This document shows positions 8,973 to 16,348 of a stretch of DNA of 60,817 bases, in pieces. The stretch is from Rossellomorea aquimaris (GTDB lineage: Bacteria > Bacillota > Bacilli > Bacillales > Bacillaceae_B): positions 1 to 60,817 of the forward strand of contig NZ_QNRJ01000020.1 of the NCBI RefSeq assembly GCF_003315075.1, given 5' to 3'. How positions within the stretch are numbered: the first letter of the stretch is position 1; each line of letters begins with the position of its first letter. Under the pieces are notes generated by a model that saw only the letters and a list, made by a program, of their open reading frames with translations, was not told the origin of the DNA and searched no databases. The position numbers and the translations under genes are program-made.

Positions 8973-8996
8973 TTCGTATTAAAAAAATAATACGAA
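8973..8996. repeat. 9-bp palindrome with A6 loop at module border
   Basis: TTCGTATTA, AAAAAA, TAATACGAA. The left arm is the last stretch shared with module copy 2; in copy 2 the sequence diverges right after the arm. The border of homology therefore falls inside this palindrome, as expected for a recombination site. Confidence 0.5.
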
Positions 8997-9031
8997 TAAA
9001 TTTCCTTAAAGTGGAAAATATATTAACAGTA

Positions 9032-9089
9032 CTTTATTGAGCATTCTTTAAATGGACAGACCATTCAGAATTCTTATAACTCAATAAAG
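9032..9089. repeat. Nested inverted repeats before recombinase trio
   Basis: CTTTATTGAG at 9032 and CTCAATAAAG at 9080 are perfect 10-bp arms. Between them AATGG-ACAGA-CCATT (9051-9065) forms a second palindrome. This could be one end or the core site of the recombinase element, or an operator. I found no matching copy beyond 12376. Confidence 0.4.
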
Positions 9090-9179
9090 CAGCCATCCTA
9101 CATGGTTATCTTCTCTTCAATTATAACATTTTACCGTAATGAAGTGTCGGAAAATTCTATACAAATGGAGTGTTATGCT

Positions 9180-10328
9180 ATGAGTATTCCTGCTAAGAAC
9201 AATATAAACTTTCCAGAAAATTCAAAGGGGAAAGTTTCTTTATCAGAAATCCAACTTTTATTGAATGAGTTTAAAGGCATGAAGAACTTTCAGAAAACTA
9301 TGGATTTTGATCCTAATGACTATGTGGACCAATTGTTTACATTTTTAAATGAGAATTTAATAAAGGGTCGTTCCCTTATGAAGAAAAATAGAAGTGAACC
9401 ACTAACTCCATGGATAGAATCTTTAGACGATATCCTCCATTCTTTTAATAATTTTTTGGATTTTGAAAAGGGATATGCACCAAGTACCAGAAAAAACACT
9501 ATTCGAAATTTAAAAAGATTTAAGGAGTTTTTGGCTGAAGCAGCTGATAAAGATGGATCGATTGGAGAGGACATTTCAATTTTCAGTTTAAAAGACGTTC
9601 TCAACTATGAGAATTACCTTATCAAGAGGCTAAACGACGGGGACATACAGAAATGCACTGTCTATAAGTATTTATACGTTGTGGAACTTTTTGTCGAGTT
9701 TTTAAAATTAAATTTCCACTATAATGTTCCCCCATCTCTAAAAGGCCACGGGACGAGAACCAATGCCTATGCCACTACTCAAGACATAATAAAATTAATA
9801 GAAGCAGCAGAACAATATAGCAGCTTTAAATTAAGAGATATAAGTATTTTACTTTTGATTATGGAATTAGGTTGCAGGCCAATTGAGATAACTGGGCTTT
9901 CAATGAATGACATAAGGCTTAGTGAGTGCCTAATTACCCTCTACTCTGTTAAATCTGGGCAAAGAACATTGAAAATAAGCAAAGATTTAACTAAGCTCAT
10001 TCAACAATACATTGATTCAAGAAAAAAGTTCAAACCTCAACATGAGAGCTTGTTTATTAATATATTCGGTGAACCTTTATCACGGAATGGGATTTCAAGT
10101 ATGATTTTAGGGTTCAATAAAAAGGCTTTTGGAGTCGCTAAAATTAACGCTAAGTGTTTGCGCCACACCTATGCTACTAATGCTCTTGATAATTTAAATG
10201 ATTTCGATGAAGTTTCCAAAACAATGGGGCATTTACACTGGGTATCAACAGAGTACTATGTTCATAAGAGTGTGAAGAGGTTACTAAAGAATTCTTTGCC
10301 ATTTAATCCGTTAGATCAACTTTCTTAA
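9180..10328 (+). CDS. Tyrosine recombinase, first of trio
   Basis: A 382-aa phage-integrase-fold recombinase counted from ATG 9180, 9 bases after GGAG; an in-frame extension to 9102 has no ribosome site. An N-terminal SAM-like DNA-binding domain (FLDFEKGYAPSTRKNTIRNL region) precedes the catalytic domain. Catalytic residues seen: Arg in GCRPIEITGL, Arg-His in KCLRHTYAT (a lysine where His is common), His in MGHLHW, and Tyr in STEYYVHKS near the end. It is followed after 10 bases by the second recombinase. Tandem recombinases of this kind act together in Tn554-like and recombinase-in-trio elements. Confidence 0.85.
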   Translation: MSIPAKNNINFPENSKGKVSLSEIQLLLNEFKGMKNFQKTMDFDPNDYVDQLFTFLNENLIKGRSLMKKNRSEPLTPWIESLDDILHSFNNFLDFEKGYAPSTRKNTIRNLKRFKEFLAEAADKDGSIGEDISIFSLKDVLNYENYLIKRLNDGDIQKCTVYKYLYVVELFVEFLKLNFHYNVPPSLKGHGTRTNAYATTQDIIKLIEAAEQYSSFKLRDISILLLIMELGCRPIEITGLSMNDIRLSECLITLYSVKSGQRTLKISKDLTKLIQQYIDSRKKFKPQHESLFINIFGEPLSRNGISSMILGFNKKAFGVAKINAKCLRHTYATNALDNLNDFDEVSKTMGHLHWVSTEYYVHKSVKRLLKNSLPFNPLDQLS

Positions 10329-10338
10329 GGAGATGAAA

Positions 10339-11421
10339 ATGATGGATCATATCCAATTAAATCCTAATATGGATCCAGAAACAATTTGTAAACAGTATGG
10401 AATTGAATTGAAAGACTTTTTAAATCTTTTACAAGGTTACAGGAGGTTGGATTCCTCAAAAAATGCCAGTGAAATCATAGAGGAATTCAAAGGGAAGATA
10501 AAAAAAGACCTAGAAAATGAAAAAAAATCAGAAACCACTTATACCTATTATACCTATTTTCTAAATAGATTTAAAACTTTCCTAACCAATAAAACTTCTA
10601 ATTTCTGTCTACTGGATGTAAACGAAGAGTTAATGGATGAATTTTTTAATACTGCTACAAACAAAGAAAAAATTTCACCTGGAACTAAGAACACCTACCA
10701 GGCAATCGTTAACTCTTTAATTGAGTATGCCTATACTAACAGATATATTTCTGAGGATATCCGTTATCGATTCGAGACACTTAAATATGAGACGCTACCT
10801 CGATATATTCCTACAAGTATCATCAAGGAAATGCTAAGTTATTCCTTAAAAACATCTTCTCCATTTTTTAATTACACAGTAATTTACTTTTTAATAGGGA
10901 CAGGTTGCAGAATAAGCGAGTTAGTTAATATAAGAATTGAGGACTTTAAAGTTGAGGAAAATGTAATCTTCATAAGAAAAGCTAAGGGAAATAAGCAAAG
11001 ATATATTCCTATGTACCCAGAGGTTAAAAACGTTATTATTAAATTCTTATCAAGAACTGGAGTAAGGGAGATAAAAAGTAATGATAGTAGACATGTATTT
11101 TCCAAAAGAATTTATGATAACAGAAGACCAGTGCTGATAAGGACAATTCAAAAAATGGTTGAAACTATGTTATTAGCTTTAGGAATTGAAGAAGATTATT
11201 GTGTTCATTCTTTTAGACATTCGTTTGCAGTACAATCAATCAAACAAGGAATGCGAATAGAGATTCTTCAGCAAGTTTTAGGACACACAAATATTGAAAC
11301 CACAAGAATTTACACCAAGTTGTTTCCTCAAGATTTGCAAGAAGAAGTTATAGGGAAATATCCATTTCCTTTCGAAAAATTATTAAGTCACATGATTGGA
11401 TTTGAGGGATTGGATGAGTAA
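10339..11421 (+). CDS. Tyrosine recombinase, second of trio
   Basis: A 360-aa recombinase from ATG 10339, 6 bases after AAGGAG (the ATG at 10333 directly abuts that site). The catalytic set is complete: [10 protein letters not shown] (Arg), VHSFRHSFA (His-x-x-Arg-His), [14 protein letters not shown] (His and Tyr). The N-terminal part holds a predicted SAM-like core-binding domain ([17 protein letters not shown]). Starts 10 bases after the first recombinase stop and overlaps the third by 8 bases, so all three are probably made from one message. Confidence 0.87.
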   Translation: MMDHIQLNPNMDPETICKQYGIELKDFLNLLQGYRRLDSSKNASEIIEEFKGKIKKDLENEKKSETTYTYYTYFLNRFKTFLTNKTSNFCLLDVNEELMDEFFNTATNKEKISPGTKNTYQAIVNSLIEYAYTNRYISEDIRYRFETLKYETLPRYIPTSIIKEMLSYSLKTSSPFFNYTVIYFLIGTGCRISELVNIRIEDFKVEENVIFIRKAKGNKQRYIPMYPEVKNVIIKFLSRTGVREIKSNDSRHVFSKRIYDNRRPVLIRTIQKMVETMLLALGIEEDYCVHSFRHSFAVQSIKQGMRIEILQQVLGHTNIETTRIYTKLFPQDLQEEVIGKYPFPFEKLLSHMIGFEGLDE

Positions 11422-12376
11422 CTTTTTATTAAAAATTGATGAGTATAACAAAGTCATAAACTTAGCTGACTCGACCAAAAAAACGTACACCAAAGCTTTA
11501 TATTCATTTAGTGAATTTTTAGCAAAAAAATTAAGTTGTAGTATAGAAGAAGTTGACCTAAGAAAAATACATGTAATAAGGATGAAAAGTGGTGATATCT
11601 TTACTCCAATAAATTCTTCTCTATTAGATGAATTTCTACATGAAAATGTAGAAAAGGGCAACTTAGCAATATTATGTAGTGCATTAAAAAGTTTCTTTAA
11701 ATATCTTTATAAAAATGAAAATTTCCCTGATATAGTCAGCAATATGAAATTTGATATGAAAAAATATAAGAAAGAGAAAAAACCCACACGAATCTTAAGC
11801 AGACATGAAATCTTAAGACTCTTTCATAATATAGTTTCACATAGCGAAAATCTAGTTAGGGACGTATTACTCTTTAGCCTTTTATTTTCAACAGGAATGA
11901 GGATTTCTGAACTTCTGAATATAAAAATTAAAGATATAGATTTTGAATCTGAGATGATTTCACTAACGAAAACAAAAACAAGGGCCGCTAGGATAGTTTC
12001 TCTTAGAAATGGATTTGGCATAGTTATAAAGCATTATATTTCTGTTAACAATCTATCTGAAACGGACTATCTTTTTACAGAAGGTGGAGATAAATTCACC
12101 CCTGGTAAAGTAAGAAGCATGTTGAAAAAGTATCTTGAAGCTGCAAAATTACCATTTGTTAAAGTTCATAGTATTCGCCACTCTTTTGCAACCCATATGC
12201 TGGATGCAGGCAGCAATGTATTTATGATACAACAATTACTTGGACATGAATACATCTCATCTACCAAAATTTATATAGACCCTAATTACACAAGGAACAA
12301 GAATATTGTTATTAATGAGCAAAAAGTGGTTTACAGGGCTTTAAGTACGAAAATTGGAGCGTTATTGAAAGAATAG
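11414..12376 (+). CDS. Tyrosine recombinase, third of trio
   Basis: A 320-aa recombinase. I prefer ATG 11414, which overlaps the stop of the second gene (ATGAGTAA) and has GAGGGA close upstream, over the in-frame TTG at 11396. Catalytic residues are intact: [37 protein letters not shown]. The N-terminal SAM-like domain ([17 protein letters not shown]) is present. Three adjacent overlapping tyrosine recombinases is the hallmark of recombinase-in-trio elements; element ends could not be fixed here. Confidence 0.87.
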   Translation: MSNFLLKIDEYNKVINLADSTKKTYTKALYSFSEFLAKKLSCSIEEVDLRKIHVIRMKSGDIFTPINSSLLDEFLHENVEKGNLAILCSALKSFFKYLYKNENFPDIVSNMKFDMKKYKKEKKPTRILSRHEILRLFHNIVSHSENLVRDVLLFSLLFSTGMRISELLNIKIKDIDFESEMISLTKTKTRAARIVSLRNGFGIVIKHYISVNNLSETDYLFTEGGDKFTPGKVRSMLKKYLEAAKLPFVKVHSIRHSFATHMLDAGSNVFMIQQLLGHEYISSTKIYIDPNYTRNKNIVINEQKVVYRALSTKIGALLKE

Positions 12377-12417
12377 AATTAAAAAGATTACAATTGTAAA
12401 GTACCACTACAAAAAAC

Positions 12418-12454
12418 AAAGCCCCTCTAGAAGTATGTCTCATAGAGAGGCTTT
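12418..12454 (+). terminator. Bidirectional terminator after recombinase trio
   Basis: AAAGCC-CTCT and AGAG-GGCTTT arms with an unpaired middle. The plus strand continues in TTTAATTAA; the minus strand reads CTTTGTTTTTT. It separates the trio from the leftward genes beginning at 12518. Confidence 0.65.
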
Positions 12455-12517
12455 AATTAATACAGTGAAATTATAACTTCAACAATTAATTCATTTACAA
12501 AAAATTCATCTAGATGA

Positions 12518-12853
12518 TTAATGATCTTTATTACAATTGCACGAATAGTCTTTATTACATTTGATCCAACCACAAATTTGACAAATTTCATCAACTAACT
12601 CACTAAGTGGCTTATGACATTTCCAACAATGTGCGCCTCTTTCCGCTTTCCAAGATTGTTTTAAAAACACATTCTCATCTTCAGATTCATAATCTCTGTT
12701 TCTATATTCACCAATGTATTCAAATTCCACGAATCTCTTCTCTTCTTGACTATCATCAAGCAGGTTTAACTGCTGCAAACTTGAAAAATTATTTATTCTT
12801 ACTTTCCCATAAGTATAAGCATCTTTGTATATAAACACATCTCCTCGTTTCAT
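12518..12853 (-). CDS. Hypothetical zinc-ribbon protein
   Basis: A 111-aa protein from ATG 12853, with GAGGTGG upstream; the frame also extends three codons to a GTG overlapping that site. The C-terminal third has CWKC and CQIC pairs 11 residues apart, then CNKDYSCNC, which looks like a zinc ribbon plus a cysteine-rich tail. The N-terminal half (RGDVFIYKDAYTYGKV) is beta-rich. No family recognised. Confidence 0.6.
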   Translation of the reverse strand: MKRGDVFIYKDAYTYGKVRINNFSSLQQLNLLDDSQEEKRFVEFEYIGEYRNRDYESEDENVFLKQSWKAERGAHCWKCHKPLSELVDEICQICGWIKCNKDYSCNCNKDH

Positions 12854-12915
12854 TCTCTCCACCTCTTATTTCTGTATTAGTTGTAAAGATATTAGTAATG
12901 TCCTTGGTACATGAA

Positions 12916-13125
12916 TTAATCTAGTGTTAGTAATCTTTTATCACTTTCAATTGCATTATCCATTTTTACCTTTATGTTTCTTACATACTCTTCATCTTTA
13001 GATTCAGCTACAAGCATTGTCTTCCCGTTAGGTCTTTCTACCCACAGTTGGAAAGTCCCGTGGTTTTCATAAAGGTTAAATGATGTAATTTGATGGGTTT
13101 CACTTCCAATATTTATCCAGAACAT
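12916..13125 (-). CDS. Hypothetical 69-aa protein
   Basis: Start set at ATG 13125 because GGAGG lies 7 bases upstream; the frame extends 23 codons further without a site. The predicted protein is a small beta-rich fold (FWINIGSETHQITSF...TFQLWVERPNG) ending in a charged helix. No function recognised. It may be cotranscribed with the zinc-ribbon gene downstream. Confidence 0.55.
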   Translation of the reverse strand: MFWINIGSETHQITSFNLYENHGTFQLWVERPNGKTMLVAESKDEEYVRNIKVKMDNAIESDKRLLTLD

Positions 13126-13298
13126 GATATTACCTCCATTTAATATTTTAAAGTGGACATGTTCCACAAGCTCATATAATTTGTAAAAGTCCATTGATAT
13201 ATATTTTCATATCCTTCTAAAGAACTTAGAAAAAAAACCTTTTTTCTTTTTTTCTTGACTTGTCAATATTTTTTCTTCTAGCTCCCTGACTTTTTTCT

Positions 13299-14513
13299 CT
13301 AAAACGAAAAGCTATTTTGTTCATAACTTTTTTTTGTTAATATTTCCTGCTTATCTAACTTGTTCAACAAAGTTTGATAATGATTTTCTTGTATTCTAAT
13401 TTGTTTTAATAAAGACATTTTTATTTCATCATTGGATTGCATTATTTCTTTTAAAATATCATTCCCATTATTTAAAGTTTCATTGTGGGCATTTAAACCT
13501 TTTTGAACTAATTCATCATTAAAAGATCGTTCTTGTAAGATCTGATCTTCATTATCTACCTCATATGAAGTATCAGATGTTTCTAATATGTAGTTCCCAT
13601 TATACTCCAAGTTGATAGCTCTTTCGATTGTCCTAGCCCCATAAGTAGTATCTCCCCGACGCTCATCCCACTTTTTTCGGTATAATGCAGACTCCCTAAA
13701 CAGCGTGTCTATCGTCATAAAGTCATATTCTGCATAGTTAGCTAAAAATCGACATAATGCAAAATCTGCTCGGGAATGGTCTTCGTTGTAGTTACTCATA
13801 TCTCCTGCCCATAATGATAGTATTTGTTGAGAATAAGGACCTTTAAACATTTCTTCCTTTATTGCTTCTACTTCCAACATAGCAATAGTTAATTCGGGTG
13901 GATTCATTAGTCTTCCTTCTCTCCTATCACTCTGCTTATTTTTAAAATAGGTTTGGTAAAGATGCATAATTAATGGCTGATCATCTACGATAGAAGCTGG
14001 AAAAATGGTATTTCCAGTTACAGTTACCCAACCGGTATTTCCGAATACTTCTACTTTATAGCCTTCACTAGTATGACCAACCCTCCCCATATCCAAGGGC
14101 TTGGTCCCTTTACACCAAATATGATATCCTTTCCCACTTGGACTTAATTCTGTATATCTAGATCTGCTTAAGTCCTGTAGCTCTTTTGGTATGTTGTTAG
14201 TACTTTCACTATTATCTAAATCAATACAAATTAAATCAGTGCTCGCCAGAACAAACCCTACGCCAGAAAACTTTCCTGTTTGGAAAGCTCTTTGTACTGC
14301 TGCAAAGCTATATAAATTCGTAGGGTTGTTCCAACCATAAAAAATTTCTCCTTCTAATGTTACTGGCTCTTTGGTGACAATACCTGGTTTACCTTTTTCT
14401 GGTCTTGCTTGCCATAGTAACCATTGCCGGTGCTTCTTTAATTCAAAGGGTACCTTTTCGAAATCCGGAGCTGGTATTTTATCCCCTAATCTTAATGCCA
14501 TTCTGCTACCCAT
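13299..14513 (-). CDS. NrS-1-type DNA primase-polymerase
   Basis: A 404-aa archaeo-eukaryotic primase-polymerase (AEP) protein. Motif I ICIDLDN (DxD, about residue 97-101), motif II SPSGKGYHIW (SxH-like, about 125-134) and motif III KVEVFGN (about 148) are visible. A second domain at about 235-310 (ADFALCRFLA, FRESALYRKKW, YGARTIERAI) matches the helicase-binding/PriCT-like segment of phage and plasmid primases. No helicase domain follows; the last 80 residues are polar and probably disordered. An alternative start is ATG 14501 (MALRLG). Such genes replicate phages, plasmids or satellites; here it stands alone, perhaps a relic of an integrated element. Confidence 0.75.
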   Translation of the reverse strand: MGSRMALRLGDKIPAPDFEKVPFELKKHRQWLLWQARPEKGKPGIVTKEPVTLEGEIFYGWNNPTNLYSFAAVQRAFQTGKFSGVGFVLASTDLICIDLDNSESTNNIPKELQDLSRSRYTELSPSGKGYHIWCKGTKPLDMGRVGHTSEGYKVEVFGNTGWVTVTGNTIFPASIVDDQPLIMHLYQTYFKNKQSDRREGRLMNPPELTIAMLEVEAIKEEMFKGPYSQQILSLWAGDMSNYNEDHSRADFALCRFLANYAEYDFMTIDTLFRESALYRKKWDERRGDTTYGARTIERAINLEYNGNYILETSDTSYEVDNEDQILQERSFNDELVQKGLNAHNETLNNGNDILKEIMQSNDEIKMSLLKQIRIQENHYQTLLNKLDKQEILTKKSYEQNSFSF

Positions 14514-14936
14514 CCTTTCTTTCCAGAATGAAACCTACCTCAAGTTAATTTTATTTTTCTAAACAAAGAATAACTTTTTATTAGAACAAGCCTTCAATTT
14601 CTCTAATACTTTAATATTTAATCCTTTTCAGAAAGAGTTACAGCTACTTTCCTCTACTCTTTACCTGTCTTCTTTTATATAACTCAATTTATCGAAATAA
14701 AAGTATATTTGTTCATTCTTTTCCTACCCAAATTATACTAGTAGTTATTGCCTTTTAATGAGACCCATTTCGCGTTCTTCGTGTTAATAAATAAAAAACC
14801 TTTTGATTCTTATTGAAATAACTATGTTCGTTCTAATTCTTATTTAGTAAGATATTCTACTACTATAGTTTTGTTACACTCTAATTATACCAAATTAAGG
14901 AATATTAGTTGTATGAAAAATTTCTAGGAGGATCAC
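14514..14936. other. Divergent intergenic region
   Basis: AT-rich, between the leftward primase-polymerase and the rightward broken gene, so it should contain both promoters. A strong AGGAGG sits at 14926-14931. No other feature is seen. Confidence 0.4.
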
Positions 14937-15343
14937 TTGGGAATTAAAACTAAAGAATGGATGGATAGAATTGAAAGACGTGCCGATATTACGAGGATAG
15001 TTACTCATTTAACTAGATCTACCATAGCAACTCTTCTTAGAAAATATGACTTTCAAAAAAATTAAAAGTGAATATTATTTATATAGTACTGTACAGGAAA
15101 TTATTTTCTTGGAACGTTGGAGCAGTTAAGAAAAAATTATAATTTAGTCGAGGAGGATATTGAGGATTTAGGGAAAGCAATGGCTAGATTTGAAATAGCA
15201 GTAAAAAAAGTCATTGCCTGTTTTGATAATCAATATTGTGAATTTGATACAATGCTTCACAATTAAATGAACTAATCCAAAAAATATTTAAGTATCATGC
15301 TTTAATTGATAAAATAAAACAACGAAAGTTATATCAGGATTAA
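14937..15343 (+). pseudogene. Broken gene remnant
   Basis: AGGAGG (14926) is followed 5 bases later by TTG and a 42-codon frame (KTKEWMDRIERRADITRIV) that stops at 15065. Further on, a different frame (LEQLRKNYNLVEEDIEDLGKA region, about 15115-15265) and then a third (ELIQKIFKYHALIDKIKQRK, ending at 15343) look like successive pieces of one helical C-terminus. I read this as one gene with an internal deletion and a frameshift. The start resembles the N-terminus of a family of uncharacterised or abortive-infection-type Bacillus proteins, but I cannot name it. Confidence 0.4.
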
Positions 15344-15353
15344 TAGTATTTAT

Positions 15354-15378
15354 AAAAAGTCACCATTGGTGACTTTTT
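15354..15378. terminator. Bidirectional terminator
   Basis: AAAAAGTCACC and GGTGACTTTTT are perfect 11-bp arms around ATT. It lies between the convergent broken gene (plus) and ParB-like gene (minus) and serves both. Confidence 0.8.
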
Positions 15379-15382
15379 ATTT

Positions 15383-15865
15383 TTATTGACTAATATTCGA
15401 TAAAATATCGTGTCTTTGCTTGATTAAATCATTTAGTAGCTCTTCATCCTCTACTGATTCCGAATCAATAATTGATTCTAGCTGATTTAAACGTTTTAAC
15501 GTATCCTTTGGAAGTCTGTCTGTATAAACAACTTTAAAAACGTTGGCTTTTACAAATTCCAATTTTCCTTGTTTCTTTAATTCTTTGGATAAATATGCTC
15601 TGTGGTTTCCACCACCTGTTACAGCCAAGTCACCATTAGGAAATTGTAAAAGTGCAAAACCAAAAGGTCCCTCATTGGTCCACCCGTATTCTTCAACTTT
15701 TTCTTTAAGTATTCTCATTTTCCGATCATCATTTATATCTTCTTCTTCAAGACTTAGTGCAATAATCCTCTCAGGATCAATTTGAATAATCCCTAGATCA
15801 TATGTTGTACATTTTTCATTTGTTGCTGCTTTAAATTCAGCAATAACATCATCAGTTTTTTTCAT
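15383..15865 (-). CDS. ParB/sulfiredoxin-fold-like protein
   Basis: A 160-aa protein. Residues 28-115 follow the pattern of ParB-N-like domains: DPERIIAL, a helix with REMRILKEK-type spacing, GWTN, a strand FPNGDLAVT and then GGGNHRAYLSKEL, which resembles the GGHRR nucleotide-binding motif. A helical tail of about 45 residues follows. There is no helix-turn-helix, so it is not a full ParB. Such stand-alone domains can be nucleases, CTPases or ATPases; I cannot decide which. Confidence 0.45.
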   Translation of the reverse strand: MKKTDDVIAEFKAATNEKCTTYDLGIIQIDPERIIALSLEEEDINDDRKMRILKEKVEEYGWTNEGPFGFALLQFPNGDLAVTGGGNHRAYLSKELKKQGKLEFVKANVFKVVYTDRLPKDTLKRLNQLESIIDSESVEDEELLNDLIKQRHDILSNISQ

Positions 15866-16348
15866 TTATTATTAACTCCTTATACCTCTCAAGAGATATT
15901 CTTTTTCATCAAATCTTTTATTATGTACCTACTCATTACAATCTTTATTCTGCCTCAATCCTCTGAATTGTTCGGCTTCTTTTTAACTTTTGTCGTGTTA
16001 TTTAACAACAATAATTTCGATATTCCTTTGTATAATTCCTTCTTCCACTATTCTGCTAGTATCGTTTAAGTGAAATCCTTTACAAAGTCACCTAAAGCTG
16101 ATTTCCTTTGCTGCACAGTAGGGGTCTACTTTGTAATACAATGCTTAATCTTTGTAGTGGTAAACTTTTTGTCATTTGGTGGTAAATACGGCTTAAATCA
16201 CATTAACATTAAAAATCTATTTAGAGTACAATCATTCTCATGAAAATTACACCCTTTCTATATTTGTTTCAGAGTATGTCCTCAATAGGGTTAACTGAAC
16301 CAAGTAAAAGTCCTGCTCTATAATTAGAACAGGACTCCCTAAGGATTA
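15866..16348. other. Intergenic region with insertion-sequence scar
   Basis: No gene seen. The right half holds a stretch resembling one end of the IS21 element at 48.4 kb (listed separately); the rest is AT-rich. Confidence 0.45.
16155..16200 (+). repeat. Solo IS21-family end relic
   Basis: TAGTGGTAAAC, TTGTCATTTG, TGGTAAAT and a final TTAAATCA follow the order and spacing seen in the right end of IS21 element A at 48390-48483 (TAGTGGTAAAC, TTGTCATTTG, TGGTACAT ... GTAATCA). No transposase remains beside it, so it is a scar of a lost element of the same group. Confidence 0.5.

Larger units (their letters stand above)
7473..8981 (-). repeat. Duplicated three-gene module, copy 1
   Basis: This stretch is closely similar to 48714-50140: same gene order (281-aa protein, roughly 40-50-aa charged protein, 50-63-aa protein), same palindromes and same hairpin. 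Homology starts at CCTTTGTG on the left and ends in AAAGTTCGTATTA on the right. Copy 1 has about 100 extra bases between 8830 and 8950. Flanking DNA is unrelated between the copies, so the unit was moved or duplicated as a block. Confidence 0.75.
8715..9179. other. Divergent intergenic region with several palindromes
   Basis: Between the HTH gene (leftward) and the recombinase trio (rightward). Besides the three palindromes listed separately it holds a 9-bp inverted repeat, GTGTTGGAA at 8821 and TTCCAACAC at 8914, in the part absent from copy 2. An in-frame upstream extension of the first recombinase from 9102 lacks a ribosome site. Confidence 0.5.

Noticed and set aside
9102..9179. N-terminal extension of the first recombinase
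   Set aside because: No ribosome site at 9102; GGAG 9 bases before ATG 9180 fits better.
15383..15865. ParB partition protein of a plasmid
   Set aside because: No helix-turn-helix, no ParA neighbour and no parS-like repeats; only the N-terminal fold is suggested.
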